NCBI RefSeq assembly: GCF_002379095.1
Contig: NZ_NBZV01000044.1
Span: 1 to 40,839 of the forward strand
Reading direction: 5' to 3'
Length of the DNA: 40,839 nucleotides
Origin: Polaromonas sp. AER18D-145
GTDB lineage: Bacteria > Pseudomonadota > Gammaproteobacteria > Burkholderiales > Burkholderiaceae_C
In this document: one piece after another, positions 1-8,449 of the stretch
Layout: each line of letters starts with the position of its first letter
Numbering within the stretch: position 1 is the first letter of the stretch
Program-made: the position numbers and the translations under genes
The notes under the pieces: generated by a model
What the model was told of the DNA's origin: nothing
What the model saw: only the letters and a program-made list of their open reading frames with translations
The model's database searches: none

Positions 1-508
1 GGCTGGCCGCTGCCAACTCGGGTGTCAGCCCGGTTGCCAGTCCCAGTTGCGGCGCTGCCTCTTCAGCGGATGCGACCGGTGCAGGCACGGTGATCGGTTC
101 GCCTGCCCTCGCCATGTCTGCCGCGAGGGTTTTTCCCGCAAACAGACCGGTGAGCGCAGGATTGGCAGCGCCCGGGCCGGTGCCAGCGCTTGGCGCCGCG
201 GCAGCAACGTCGGCGGCCAACGCCTTGGGTAGCAGGTTTTCCAGCGGGATCAGGGGCAGCGCCATCGCATTGACCAGCTCCTCGGGATCGGCCTTGCGGC
301 CCTCCGGTGGACGCCGGGCCGGTGCGACAGCGGTGGCCTTGCCCTCGGCCTTGCCGGCCGCCTCGCCGGCGGGCGCCAGAGTGCGGGAAAGCACGGCGCC
401 GAAACTTTCGGAGCCGTTCGGGTCCGGCTCATCGCTGCGTGCCGCCGCCTGGGACGGCTGGCTGTCGGGTGGATGGGGCGCGCTGACGGATGGAAGAATA
501 AAAGACAT
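1..508 (-). CDS. fliK: Flagellar hook-length control protein FliK, N-terminal part (cut by window edge)
   Basis: The reading frame opens with ATG at 508-506 and stays open to base 1, so only about 169 N-terminal residues are visible. FliK is the exported ruler that sets hook length and triggers the substrate switch at FlhB. The visible part is rich in Ala, Pro and Gly and low in hydrophobic blocks, as expected of the FliK N-terminal export and ruler region. It contains the stretches ESFGAVLSRTLAP and LVNAMALPLIPLENLLP. The conserved C-terminal hook domain would lie beyond the window. The start is 17 bases downstream of the fliJ stop, so it is the last visible gene of the fliFGHIJK operon. Naming rests mostly on position and composition. 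A second FliK-like gene lies at 10728-12083. Confidence 0.8.
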   Translation of the reverse strand, partial: MSFILPSVSAPHPPDSQPSQAAARSDEPDPNGSESFGAVLSRTLAPAGEAAGKAEGKATAVAPARRPPEGRKADPEELVNAMALPLIPLENLLPKALAADVAAAAPSAGTGPGAANPALTGLFAGKTLAADMARAGEPITVPAPVASAEEAAPQLGLATGLTPELAAAS

Positions 509-525
509 GGTTTTCTCGGGTGGGT

Positions 526-981
526 TCAATCGGCCACGGTGCCCGCGCGCAGGTAGAACTGCCGAGCGCTGCGTTCGTCACTGTCGCGTTGCTCCCTTTT
601 GCCGAGGGTGAGCATTTCCTGCTGGCGAACCCGGTTGGCCAGGGTGTCGAAGGAGTTGAGGCGGCGCTTGTTGTTCTGCCAGTCGCCGCGTCCGTGCGCC
701 AGCCGCGTGTCGGCCTGGACGGTCAGGGCACGCTGTTGCTCGATGGCGCCGTCCAGGGTGCCGATGAAATCCTGGAAATTGCGCACATGGGACGATGACA
801 GGCCGGCCTGCATCTGGTGTTGCAACTGGTCCAGGTACTCCTGCCGGTACTGCAGCAACATTTCCAGTTTTCCGGCAGCGCTGGTGTGGGCGTTCTGCAG
901 CTGGCCCAGCCGGCGAGTCGCCTCGTCGGTCTTGTTTTGCGCCAGTTCGATCAGTGTCGCGAGAGGGAGCTTGTTGGGCAC
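526..981 (-). CDS. fliJ: Flagellar export chaperone FliJ
   Basis: This 151-residue, almost wholly helical protein is rich in Gln, Arg, Glu and Leu, with a heptad-like coiled-coil pattern, and is close to the usual FliJ length of about 147. FliJ is the stalk-like component of the FliH-FliI ATPase complex and helps move export substrates to the FlhA/FlhB gate. The start is GTG at 981-979, with AGGAG (complement of 990-994) eight bases upstream. It lies 50 bases after fliI and 17 bases before fliK, in the normal operon order. FliJ sequences diverge widely, so the call leans on synteny plus coiled-coil character. Confidence 0.9.
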   Translation of the reverse strand: MPNKLPLATLIELAQNKTDEATRRLGQLQNAHTSAAGKLEMLLQYRQEYLDQLQHQMQAGLSSSHVRNFQDFIGTLDGAIEQQRALTVQADTRLAHGRGDWQNNKRRLNSFDTLANRVRQQEMLTLGKREQRDSDERSARQFYLRAGTVAD

Positions 982-1031
982 GGCGTTTTCTCCTGGTGGT
1001 TCAAGGGGCTGCGGTGAATGCGTAAGCGGGC

Positions 1032-2447
1032 TCAGGCCGGGAACAGGCTGTTCAGTTGCGCGGTGGCGGCCGCGTAGTCGACGCGTTCTTCCATCGTTTG
1101 CTGCAAAAAAGCCTCAATTTTTGGGTAGAGGGCAATGGCCTGGTCCAGCTGGGCGTCATGGCCGGGGGCATAAGCCCCCACGCTGATGAGGTCGCGGTTG
1201 CGTTGGTACCGCGACAGGGCCTGCTTGAAACTGCGAACGACCTGGAATTGCGCGGGGTCGATCAGCGCCGTCATGGCGCGGCTGATGGACGCTTCGATGT
1301 CGATCGCCGGGTAGTGGCCGGATTCGGCGAGGCTGCGCGACAGCACCACGTGGCCGTCCAGAATGGCGCGCGCCGAATCGGCAATCGGATCCTGCTGGTC
1401 GTCGCCTTCGGTCAGCACCGTGTAGAACGCGGTGATGGAGCCGCCGCGGCCTTCGGCATCGCGAGCGCCATTGCCCGCGCGCTCCACCAGGGCCGGCAGC
1501 TTGGCAAACACCGAAGGCGGGTAGCCTTTGGTGGCCGGCGGTTCGCCGACGGCCAGCGCGATCTCCCGCTGGGCCATCGCGTAGCGCGTCAGCGAGTCCA
1601 TGATCAGCAGGACATTTTTCCCCTGGTCGCGAAAATATTCAGCCAGGCAGGTGGCGTAGGCGGCGCCCTGCAGGCGGAACAGGGGTGAGGTATCGGCCGG
1701 CGCCGCCACCAGCACGGCGCGGGCCATGCCCTCCTTGCCCAGCGTGTTTTCAATGAAGTCCTTGACCTCGCGGCCGCGTTCGCCAATCAGGCCAACCACA
1801 ATCACGTCGGCACTGGTGTAGCGCGCCATCATGCCCAGCAGCACACTCTTGCCGACGCCGGAGCCGGCGAACAGGCCCATGCGCTGGCCGCGTCCGACGG
1901 TCAGCAGGCCATTGATGGCGCGCACGCCGACATCGAGCACGCTGTCAATCGGCGCGCGGGTCAGCGGGTTGATGGGGGCGGCCGCCAACGGCACTTCCTT
2001 GGAGAAATCGAGCGGGCCCAGCCCGTCGAGGGGTCGTCCGGCCGCATCGACCACGCGGCCCAGCATGCCGTCGCCCACCGGCAGGCGTTTGGTTCGCGGC
2101 CCGGTGCCACTGGCGTGGCCCACTGGCGACTCCAGCGCGTAGACCCGGGCCCCGGGCAGCAGGCCGTCCACCTCGCTTTGGGGCATCAGGAAAATGCGGT
2201 CCCCGGCGAAACCGACGACTTCAGCCTCGGCGTTTTTCTGGGGGTAGCCGGGAGGCAATTCAATCAGGCAGTCGCTGCCGACCGGCAGTCGCAGCCCGAC
2301 CGCTTCGAGGACCAGCCCCACGGCGCGTGTCAGCCGGCCATAGGTGCGCACCGGAACACTGAGTGCCACGGAAGAGCGGGCGTCTTCCAGCAGGGTTTGC
2401 CAGGCCTCCAGCGGTGACTGGGTGGCAGCGTCGGAGGTGTCAACCAT
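1032..2447 (-). CDS. fliI: Flagellum-specific ATP synthase FliI
   Basis: FliI is the hexameric ATPase of the flagellar type III export apparatus, related to F1-beta. The protein has 471 residues. The Walker A loop GSGVGKS lies near residues 195-201, followed by GERGREV and a Walker B-type segment ([11 protein letters not shown]). The [12 protein letters not shown] and [15 protein letters not shown] blocks are typical of FliI. I chose ATG at 2447, giving [10 protein letters not shown], over an in-frame start 201 bases upstream. The extra residues would be low-complexity and would lie almost wholly inside fliH, whereas the chosen start gives the 8-base overlap ATGGTTGA seen at the other junctions of this operon. 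Confidence 0.96.
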   Translation of the reverse strand: MVDTSDAATQSPLEAWQTLLEDARSSVALSVPVRTYGRLTRAVGLVLEAVGLRLPVGSDCLIELPPGYPQKNAEAEVVGFAGDRIFLMPQSEVDGLLPGARVYALESPVGHASGTGPRTKRLPVGDGMLGRVVDAAGRPLDGLGPLDFSKEVPLAAAPINPLTRAPIDSVLDVGVRAINGLLTVGRGQRMGLFAGSGVGKSVLLGMMARYTSADVIVVGLIGERGREVKDFIENTLGKEGMARAVLVAAPADTSPLFRLQGAAYATCLAEYFRDQGKNVLLIMDSLTRYAMAQREIALAVGEPPATKGYPPSVFAKLPALVERAGNGARDAEGRGGSITAFYTVLTEGDDQQDPIADSARAILDGHVVLSRSLAESGHYPAIDIEASISRAMTALIDPAQFQVVRSFKQALSRYQRNRDLISVGAYAPGHDAQLDQAIALYPKIEAFLQQTMEERVDYAAATAQLNSLFPA

Positions 2448-3213
2448 GGACCAGCGGCGCGGTGGCGGCGGTGTGGGGGGGCAGGGCCGCGACGACGCGG
2501 TCCCAGCGGCTTTGCAGTGTGGCGTCCCGTTCACCGCTGGCCGCCAGGACCCGGCAACCGCCGCGCTGGGTATCCGCGTCGGCGCGGATTCGCCATCCCG
2601 CAGTTTGCAGGTCATCCGCGAGGTGTTCCCGCACCAGTACCGCGTCATCCGGATGCAGGACCAACTGGGGTGAACCGGTCAGGGCGGGTTCCGCCTGCAG
2701 CAACTCACGGACCGTCGGCAAAATGGCCTGCGGATCCAGTGCCAGCGCCTGGCCCAGCACCTGGCGCGCAATGTCCATTGCCAGCGCCAGCAACTGGCCG
2801 GCGACCTCGTGCTCGGCAAGGCGCAAGGCGGCGGGAAGGGCCTGGGTCAGTGCCCGCAGGTGGTCGGCCTGTTCATGGACGGCCGCCATCGCGGCGGCAT
2901 GGCCCTCGGCCTGCCCCTGCGTATAACCCTCTTGACGCCCTTCCTCTTCGCCGGCCCGGCGCGCCTGAAGCCGCAGGCGGGCCAGTTCGTTTTCATCGAT
3001 CAGCAGCTCCGGCTTGAGCGGCTCGACCACCGGAGTCGGCCCGGGTTCAGCGGGAAGGGGCGCCATATCCTGCGCGAGGGAGGTCATCTCCCAGCGTTCC
3101 CAGGCGGTCATCTGCTCCTTCGCTGCGCCGGGCCGACGCACGGCAGGCGCGGCGAAGCCGGAGGCAAACCGGTCGGCACCGGAACGCTGCGCGAGCGGGG
3201 CCTTGTCATACAT
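2440..3213 (-). CDS. fliH: Flagellar assembly protein FliH
   Basis: FliH binds FliI and FliJ, restrains the ATPase and docks it at the C-ring. The protein has 257 residues with the expected plan: a Pro/Ala-rich N-terminus, a charged linker ([17 protein letters not shown], about residues 86-102) with the glycine-spaced repeats typical of FliH, and a helical C-terminal domain similar to the V-ATPase E subunit. ATG at 3213 was chosen because it overlaps the fliG stop by 8 bases (ATGTATGA); an upstream in-frame ATG at 3255 would extend further into fliG. The stop overlaps fliI. Tight overlaps imply translational coupling within the fliFGHIJK unit. Confidence 0.93.
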   Translation of the reverse strand: MYDKAPLAQRSGADRFASGFAAPAVRRPGAAKEQMTAWERWEMTSLAQDMAPLPAEPGPTPVVEPLKPELLIDENELARLRLQARRAGEEEGRQEGYTQGQAEGHAAAMAAVHEQADHLRALTQALPAALRLAEHEVAGQLLALAMDIARQVLGQALALDPQAILPTVRELLQAEPALTGSPQLVLHPDDAVLVREHLADDLQTAGWRIRADADTQRGGCRVLAASGERDATLQSRWDRVVAALPPHTAATAPLVHG

Positions 3214-4201
3214 AAGAGTCGTTTCCCTGCCCGCCGAGCACGATTTCCCCGGCATCGGCCAGGCGGCGCACGATCAGCAGAATGCCTTTTTGCTCGGCTT
3301 CGACCTGCGACACCCGCACCGGACCGCGCATCTCGATGTCCTCGCGCAGCATTTCGGCAGCGCGTTGTGACATGTTCTTGAGGAACTTGTCGCGCAGTTC
3401 CTGTGGCGCGCCCTTGAGCGCAATGATCAGCGACTCCGACTCCACTTCCTTGAGCAGGAGCTGGACGCTGCGGTCTTCGAGTTCCAGCAGGTTCTCGAAG
3501 AGGAACATTTCGTCGATCATTTTCTGCGCCAGCGCTTCGTCATGCTCGCGAACATGCTTGATCACGCTTTCTTCCTGTGCGCTGCTCATCATGTTGACAA
3601 TTTCGGCGGCGGCGCGGATGCCGCCGAGACGGCTGCGCTTGCCGCCTTCGCCGCCCAGCATGTCGGTCAGCACCTCGGTCAGTTCCTTGAGCGCTGCAGG
3701 CTGCACGCCGCCGAAGGTGGCCACGCGCAAAACGGCATCGTGGCGTGCACGCTCGGGGAGTTGCTCCAGCACGTCCGCGGCCTTGTTGCGGTCCATGTGG
3801 ACCAGCAGCGTGGCGATGATCTGCGGGTGCTCGTCGCGAATCAGCTCGACCACTTCGGTGGCCTCCAGCTGGTTCAGCCGCTCGATGCCGCTGGCCGATT
3901 CAGTCGACTGCAGGATGCCCTCCAGCAGATCTGCGGCACGGTCATTGCCCATGGCCTTGTTCAGCACGGCCCGCAGATAGCTGCCCGAATCCAGGTGGAG
4001 GGCCGAATACTGTTCGGTCTCGAGGCGGAACTCTTCCAGGACGTCATTGACCTCGGTGCGCTTGACATGCGCCAGGGTGGCCATGGCCTCGCCGAGCGCC
4101 TGAACTTCGTTGGGGGACATCTGCTGCAGCACCTTGCCGGCAGCTTCTTCGCCGAGCGTCATCAACAGGATGGCGCTTTTACGTGTTCCTTCGTCAAACA
4201 T
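3206..4201 (-). CDS. fliG: Flagellar motor switch protein FliG
   Basis: FliG is the rotor protein of the C-ring. It binds FliF, transmits CheY-P signals and takes torque from MotA. The 331-residue length matches the family. The EHPQ motif of the middle domain is at residues 124-127. The C-terminal torque helix carries the expected alternating charges (APQELRDKFLKNMSQRAAEML, roughly 283-303). The start overlaps the fliF stop by 8 bases, and the stop overlaps the fliH start by 8 bases. No anomalies are seen. Confidence 0.98.
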   Translation of the reverse strand: MFDEGTRKSAILLMTLGEEAAGKVLQQMSPNEVQALGEAMATLAHVKRTEVNDVLEEFRLETEQYSALHLDSGSYLRAVLNKAMGNDRAADLLEGILQSTESASGIERLNQLEATEVVELIRDEHPQIIATLLVHMDRNKAADVLEQLPERARHDAVLRVATFGGVQPAALKELTEVLTDMLGGEGGKRSRLGGIRAAAEIVNMMSSAQEESVIKHVREHDEALAQKMIDEMFLFENLLELEDRSVQLLLKEVESESLIIALKGAPQELRDKFLKNMSQRAAEMLREDIEMRGPVRVSQVEAEQKGILLIVRRLADAGEIVLGGQGNDSYV

Positions 4202-5894
4202 TTTTCTCGCCCATCCAGTGTTTGATCAGCATGGCAACAGCCCGTGGCTCCTTGGCGGCTGTTTCCTGCGCATACCGGATGTTCTCCAGATGACGCTCGG
4301 CCTGCCGTTCCTGTGACTGCGCAACGGCGTCTGCGGAGGGCGTCTCTTCCTGGCCCGGCGCTGCTGCCTGGGCCGGCACCGGATGCAAATGCTTGCGCAG
4401 CAGCGGCCGCAGCACGGCAAACCAGATGTACAGGGCCAGTATTCCCAGCAACAGGTATTTGCCGCCGGCCTTGGCCATTTCGATGTTGTCGGGCTGGCGC
4501 CAGATGGGCAGTTCAGGCGCGTCGCTGGCATCCGAGGCAAACGGGCTGTTGACCACATTGAGCGAGTCGCCGCGTTCGGCACTGAAACCCATGGCCTGCC
4601 TGGCCAGGTTCTTGATCTGTTCCAGCTCGGCGGCTGTCAGCGCCTGCGCGGCGCGCTTGCCCTGGGCGCCGGTGGCGCCGCGGTAGTTGACCACCACGGC
4701 CACCGACAGGCGCTTGATGCCGCCCGCCCCTTGCTGCACATGACGGATCGAGCGGTCCACCTCATAGTTGGTGGTCACGTCCTTGCGTGTATTGCTGCTT
4801 GCGCCGGTACTGCGCGCAAGCGTGCCGCCCGCGCTCAGCTCCGTGCTCATCTTGAGTTGCCCCGCCGCCGGGGCACCGGGCTTGCCCGCCAGTGCCGGAT
4901 CGGTGATGGGGGCGACCGGGTCGGACGGCGGCTGGTTGCTCAGGGCGCCCGGGACCCCGCCCGCCGGATTGCCGCCTTGCTGGCCGGATTCGCTGGACTG
5001 CTGGCTCCGGACCGCAGCGCTGCCGGGTTCCTGGTTGGGGCGGTACTTCTCATCGGTGTTCTCAACGATGGAGAAATCGATGTCCGCCGCCACCTGCGCG
5101 TGGACATTGCCGCTGCCGACGATGGGCTGCAGGATGGCTTCGATACGGCGGATGTAGCCCTGTTCGATCTCCTGTGCATATTTGAGCTGGCTGACGTCGA
5201 GGCCGCGTGTGCCGGCGTTCGCCGCCGACAGCAGGTTGCCCGCCTGGTCCACCACGGTGATGCTTTTGGCCGACAGTTCGGGCACGCTGCTGGAGATCAG
5301 ATGAACAATGGCACTGATCTGGCCCTCGTCGATGGTCCGTCCGCGATGCAGGGTCAGGACCACGGAAGCACTCGGTTTTTTCTGGTCGCGCACGAACAGC
5401 GATGGTTTGGGCAGCGCCAGGTGCACGCGTGCCGACTCCACTGCGGAAATCGAATTGATCGACCGCGCGAGTTCGCCTTCGAGGGCGCGCTGGTAATTGA
5501 CCTGCTCGGCGAACTGGCTGGTGCCGAACTTCTGGCTGTCCATCAGCTCGAACCCCACCGTGCCGCCTTTGGGCAAGCCCTGGGAGGCCAGCCGCAGGCG
5601 GGCTTCGGGAACCTTGTTGGCCGCGACCAGCAATGCTCCGCCGCCTTCGGCGAACTTGTAGGGAATGTTCATCTGCTGCAGCGACGCGATGATGGCGCCA
5701 CCGTCGCGGTCCGACAGATTGCTGTACAGCACGCCGTAGTCCGGGGCGCGGCTCCACAGCCACAGGGCTGCGACCGCCGCCACCGCGGCAGACGCGCCAA
5801 TCATCAGCGGCAGGCGGGGATTGGCCCGCAGCTGCTCCAGCCACGGCAGGGCTTTGGGCAGGGCTGCTTCAGTGCCCATGGCAGCAGAACTCAT
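4194..5894 (-). CDS. fliF: Flagellar MS-ring protein FliF
   Basis: FliF builds the membrane MS-ring on which the basal body assembles. The protein has 566 residues, within the family range. A first membrane segment lies around residues 30-50 (ASAAVAAVAALWLW) and a second around 478-498 (YLLLGILALYIWFAVL). The periplasmic part between them holds the YscJ/FliF ring-building motifs, such as LYSNLSDRDGGAI and ARVHLALPKPSLF. It also has a Gly/Pro/Ala-rich insertion near residues 290-345. The last about 65 residues are the cytoplasmic FliG-binding tail ending in MGEKNV. ATG at 5894 is used; ATG at residue 6 is possible. It heads the minus-strand operon, divergent from fliE. Confidence 0.97.
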   Translation of the reverse strand: MSSAAMGTEAALPKALPWLEQLRANPRLPLMIGASAAVAAVAALWLWSRAPDYGVLYSNLSDRDGGAIIASLQQMNIPYKFAEGGGALLVAANKVPEARLRLASQGLPKGGTVGFELMDSQKFGTSQFAEQVNYQRALEGELARSINSISAVESARVHLALPKPSLFVRDQKKPSASVVLTLHRGRTIDEGQISAIVHLISSSVPELSAKSITVVDQAGNLLSAANAGTRGLDVSQLKYAQEIEQGYIRRIEAILQPIVGSGNVHAQVAADIDFSIVENTDEKYRPNQEPGSAAVRSQQSSESGQQGGNPAGGVPGALSNQPPSDPVAPITDPALAGKPGAPAAGQLKMSTELSAGGTLARSTGASSNTRKDVTTNYEVDRSIRHVQQGAGGIKRLSVAVVVNYRGATGAQGKRAAQALTAAELEQIKNLARQAMGFSAERGDSLNVVNSPFASDASDAPELPIWRQPDNIEMAKAGGKYLLLGILALYIWFAVLRPLLRKHLHPVPAQAAAPGQEETPSADAVAQSQERQAERHLENIRYAQETAAKEPRAVAMLIKHWMGEKNV

Positions 5895-6226
5895 GCGTTC
5901 ACCCGCCTACCGCCGCGGCTCGGGCATGGCCCGCGCCAGTGGATGTCCGGCAGTCCGGGTGCCTGCGGAGGCTGCAGATCGGCGACAGGGCAGAAACAAC
6001 AGGTGACATACGACAGTGGTTGATTACTAAGACATAAGGAGAAGGGCCGTCTGGCCGGTGCTGGGGGCCGCCGGTGTTCGTGAATGATTGTCAGAGCGCG
6101 CTGTTTTTCCCGATCAGCCGAATAGCCGGGGGTTTTGCCGTCTTTTGGCGGGATGCGCCGCCTGGCCCGCTGGTACGCTTCAAGCCGTTCATCAAGCAAT
6201 GGGCGCACAGGCGCCAGGAAAACACC
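5895..6226. promoter_or_regulatory. Divergent fliF/fliE intergenic control region
   Basis: This 332-base non-coding gap separates the fliF operon from fliE and must hold both promoters. On the plus strand a weak sigma-70-like pair can be drawn, GTGACA at 6003-6008 and TACTAA at 6025-6030 with a 16-base spacer, but fliE starts about 200 bases later. A good Shine-Dalgarno-like AAGGAG at 6035-6040 is not followed by a usable reading frame. FlhDC binding is plausible given the genes, but I could not identify a site. The promoter positions are guesses. Confidence 0.35.
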
Positions 6227-6544
6227 ATGGCTATATTTTCTATTGAGTCCGTCCTGCAGCAAATGCGGGTTCTTGCCCAGACCTCAGGTCATCCGTCGGC
6301 GGTGAGCAGCGAGGTGGCCGGCGGCGGTTTTGCCGGAGAGCTCAAGAAGTCGCTGGACCGCATCAGTGACGCCCAGCAAGCCGCCTCCAGGCAGGCCGAG
6401 GACTTCGAACTGGGCAAGCCCGGGGTGGCGCTGAACGACGTGATGGTGGATATGCAAAAGGCCGGCATCGGCTTCCAGATGGGCCTGCAGGTGCGCAACC
6501 GGGTGGTTGATTCCTACAAAGAGATCATGAATATGCCGGCCTGA
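6227..6544 (+). CDS. fliE: Flagellar hook-basal body complex protein FliE
   Basis: FliE joins the MS-ring to the rod and is among the first proteins exported. The protein has 105 residues against a usual length of about 104. It starts MAIFSIESVLQQM. The C-terminal rod-type segment ends VVDSYKEIMNMPA, close to the family signature AYQEIMNMPV. The start is ATG at 6227 with AGGAA six bases upstream. It is transcribed away from fliF, the usual divergent arrangement. It is followed by 167 bases containing the fliC promoter, so it is probably a short unit of its own. Confidence 0.96.
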   Translation: MAIFSIESVLQQMRVLAQTSGHPSAVSSEVAGGGFAGELKKSLDRISDAQQAASRQAEDFELGKPGVALNDVMVDMQKAGIGFQMGLQVRNRVVDSYKEIMNMPA

Positions 6545-6587
6545 CAGGGGGCGGCCCGGCGAGGCATTGATTTTTTTGCATGGGCGC

Positions 6588-6615
6588 TAAAGGTTTTTCC
6601 AGGACTGGCCGTTAA
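6588..6615 (+). promoter_or_regulatory. Sigma-28 (FliA) type promoter of fliC
   Basis: TAAAGGTT at 6588-6595 and GCCGTTAA at 6608-6615, separated by 12 bases, closely match the enterobacterial FliA consensus (TAAAGTTT, 11 bases, GCCGATAA). The implied transcript has a leader of roughly 90 bases before the flagellin ATG at 6712. This fits flagellin as a late-class gene. No fliA gene lies in this window. Confidence 0.75.
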
Positions 6616-6711
6616 CTTGAATAGCGGTGGCTTGCAGACTGTCTCGGCAGGCAAGGCCAGCGTGACGGCAAGACGCCGGAGTACACCAACTTTGAAATTC
6701 AGGAGTTCCTC

Positions 6712-7854
6712 ATGGGCCAAGTCATCAACACCAATTCGCTTTCCCTGCTCACGCAGAACAACCTCAACAAGTCGCAAGGCGCGCTGAACAGCGCGATCGA
6801 ACGCCTGTCGTCCGGCATGCGCATCAACAGCGCCAAGGATGATGCCGCCGGCCAGGCCATCGCCAACCGCTTCACCGCCAACATCAGGGGTCTGACCCAG
6901 GCGCAGCGCAATGCCAACGACGGCATCTCGATCGCGCAAACGACCGAAGGCGCGTTGAACGAAATCAACAACAACCTGCAGCGCGTCCGTGAACTGTCCG
7001 TGCAGGCTGCCAACGGCAGCAACTCTGTAAACGACAAGGCATCCATCCAGGCTGAGATCACCCAGCGTCTGGCTGAGATCGACCGCACTTCCAAGCAGAC
7101 CGACTTCAATGGTGTCAAGGTGCTGTCCAAGGACGCCACCCTGTCCATTCAGGTGGGCGCCAACGACAGCGAAACCATCGGAATCAATCTTAAGCAGATC
7201 GATAGCGGTACGATAAACATGCGGACGTTCAGCGTGTCCGGTCCTGATGCAGCGGGCGCAGCCAGTTCGGCAACAACGGTTGCTGCATTCCTCGGCAGAA
7301 CAGTTTCTGGCACTCCCGCTACAGCTATAACCATCACGGCAGGCAGTACGGGAGTCGCTGATCTGGGTACTGTTGCTCCAACCGCAGTTGTCACTATGGA
7401 CAGCAAAGGTAATTATTTCGCCGAGGTGACGGCAGCGGCCGGGACTACCCGCGCAGGCGTTGTTGCCGGTGACAAGCTGTATGTCGCTCTGGCTCCTGCC
7501 AATGTCACGTATACCACCGGTGCTCCTGACACCGCCGTTGCGGCTGCCGTGGATTTTACTGGTGCCGGCTTCGCGAAATCGACAGCACAACTGGCAACCG
7601 TAGACGCGGCACTTTCCAAAGTCGACAGCCTGCGCGGCTCACTGGGTGCGGTGCAAAACCGCTTTGACTCGGTGATCTCCAACCTCGGCACCACCATCAA
7701 CAACCTGTCTTCTTCACGCTCACGCATCGAAGATGCGGACTACGCTGTCGAGGTGTCCAACATGAGCCGCGCGCAGATTCTGCAGCAAGCCGGTACCTCG
7801 GTGCTGGCCCAGGCCAACCAGACGACCCAGGGCGTGTTGTCCCTGCTGCGTTAA
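6712..7854 (+). CDS. fliC: Flagellin
   Basis: This is the filament subunit. The protein has 380 residues, short compared with E. coli FliC (about 498) because the surface-exposed centre is small. The N-terminal D0/D1 part ([20 protein letters not shown], then [20 protein letters not shown]) and the C-terminal part ending [10 protein letters not shown] are highly conserved. Residues about 170-290 are a variable Ala/Thr/Val-rich D2-like region. The Shine-Dalgarno AGGAG at 6701-6705 precedes ATG at 6712. A sigma-28-type promoter lies upstream and a strong terminator directly downstream, so it is most likely monocistronic. The bulk of its export chaperone system (fliS, fliD) lies just downstream. 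Confidence 0.98.
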   Translation: MGQVINTNSLSLLTQNNLNKSQGALNSAIERLSSGMRINSAKDDAAGQAIANRFTANIRGLTQAQRNANDGISIAQTTEGALNEINNNLQRVRELSVQAANGSNSVNDKASIQAEITQRLAEIDRTSKQTDFNGVKVLSKDATLSIQVGANDSETIGINLKQIDSGTINMRTFSVSGPDAAGAASSATTVAAFLGRTVSGTPATAITITAGSTGVADLGTVAPTAVVTMDSKGNYFAEVTAAAGTTRAGVVAGDKLYVALAPANVTYTTGAPDTAVAAAVDFTGAGFAKSTAQLATVDAALSKVDSLRGSLGAVQNRFDSVISNLGTTINNLSSSRSRIEDADYAVEVSNMSRAQILQQAGTSVLAQANQTTQGVLSLLR

Positions 7855-7861
7855 CCAGCTA

Positions 7862-7891
7862 AAAAGCGTGCATCTTCGGGTGCGCGCTTTT
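7862..7891 (+). terminator. Rho-independent terminator of fliC
   Basis: An 11-base stem AAAAGCGTGCA / TGCGCGCTTTT with one G-U pair encloses the 8-base loop TCTTCGGG and ends in a T run. It begins 8 bases after the flagellin stop codon. Confidence 0.88.
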
Positions 7892-7933
7892 CGTTTGACA
7901 TGCACTCAGGCCTTTTGCCCGCCTGCGTTAAGC

Positions 7934-7963
7934 ACTCCCGCTTGAAAAATTTCAGGCGGGAGT
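7934..7963 (+). other. Hairpin in the flaG leader
   Basis: ACTCCCGCTTGAAA at 7934-7947 pairs with TTTCAGGCGGGAGT at 7950-7963: 14 pairs with one G-U and only two bases between the arms. It is not followed by a T run, so it is not a standard terminator. It lies between the fliC terminator and the flaG ribosome-binding site (AGGAGAT, 7979-7985). It could be an RNA processing or stability element, or a protein-binding palindrome. Its role is unknown. Confidence 0.6.
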
Positions 7964-7991
7964 CCCTAGCGATTTCTCAGGAGATGAAGCC

Positions 7992-8351
7992 ATGGCGATT
8001 CCCGTAAATGCCTTGCCGGCCAGCACTCAGCGCGAATCTGTGTTGTCCGCACCGCAGACCCAGAAAATTACCGCTCCCGTGCGTGAAGCGGAGGCGCTTG
8101 ACGGCCTTGAAAAAACCGCCGGGCTCACGTCCAGCAAAAAAAATGAAGCGCTTGACGAGATCAATCGCAGTCTGAAAATGGCGTCCATCGGGGTCCGCTT
8201 TGAGTTTGACAAGGCGGCCAACACGCTGGTCACTCGGGTGGTGGACGTGGAAAGCGGCGAGTTGATTCGCCAGATGCCTTCCGACGAGATGGTGCGTATT
8301 GCCAGGATCATGAGCAACCTGACGGGGCTGTTGTTTTCCAGGGCCGCGTGA
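7992..8351 (+). CDS. flaG: FlaG family flagellar protein
   Basis: The protein has 119 residues. The second half (EALDEINRSLKMASIGVRFE, VVDVESGELIRQMPSDEMVRI) is the FlaG domain signature. FlaG is a small filament-associated protein whose loss affects filament length in several genera; its exact role is not settled. The N-terminal 40 residues are variable and hydrophilic. The start is ATG at 7992 with AGGAG eight bases upstream. It lies between fliC and fliD, the usual place, with its own leader hairpin. Confidence 0.93.
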   Translation: MAIPVNALPASTQRESVLSAPQTQKITAPVREAEALDGLEKTAGLTSSKKNEALDEINRSLKMASIGVRFEFDKAANTLVTRVVDVESGELIRQMPSDEMVRIARIMSNLTGLLFSRAA

Positions 8352-8449
8352 GGGCGCGGGGGATGCGTCGGCTTACGCTGCGCTAACCCGGCCTGCGGGG
8401 ACGGGGTCTGCTGGTGTCGAGTGCTTACGTTAATGAAAAAGGAACTGAT

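Noticed and set aside
1..508. Canonical fliK as a truncated pseudogene
   Set aside because: The frame is open to the window edge; the break is the edge, not a stop codon or frameshift.
6035..6060. Shine-Dalgarno-like AAGGAG followed by a GTG
   Set aside because: The frame closes after about nine codons, so no gene is supported.
5891..6262. Open frame on the minus strand across the fliF/fliE gap
   Set aside because: Arg/Pro-rich, it overlaps the start of fliE and has no ribosome-binding site or family resemblance.
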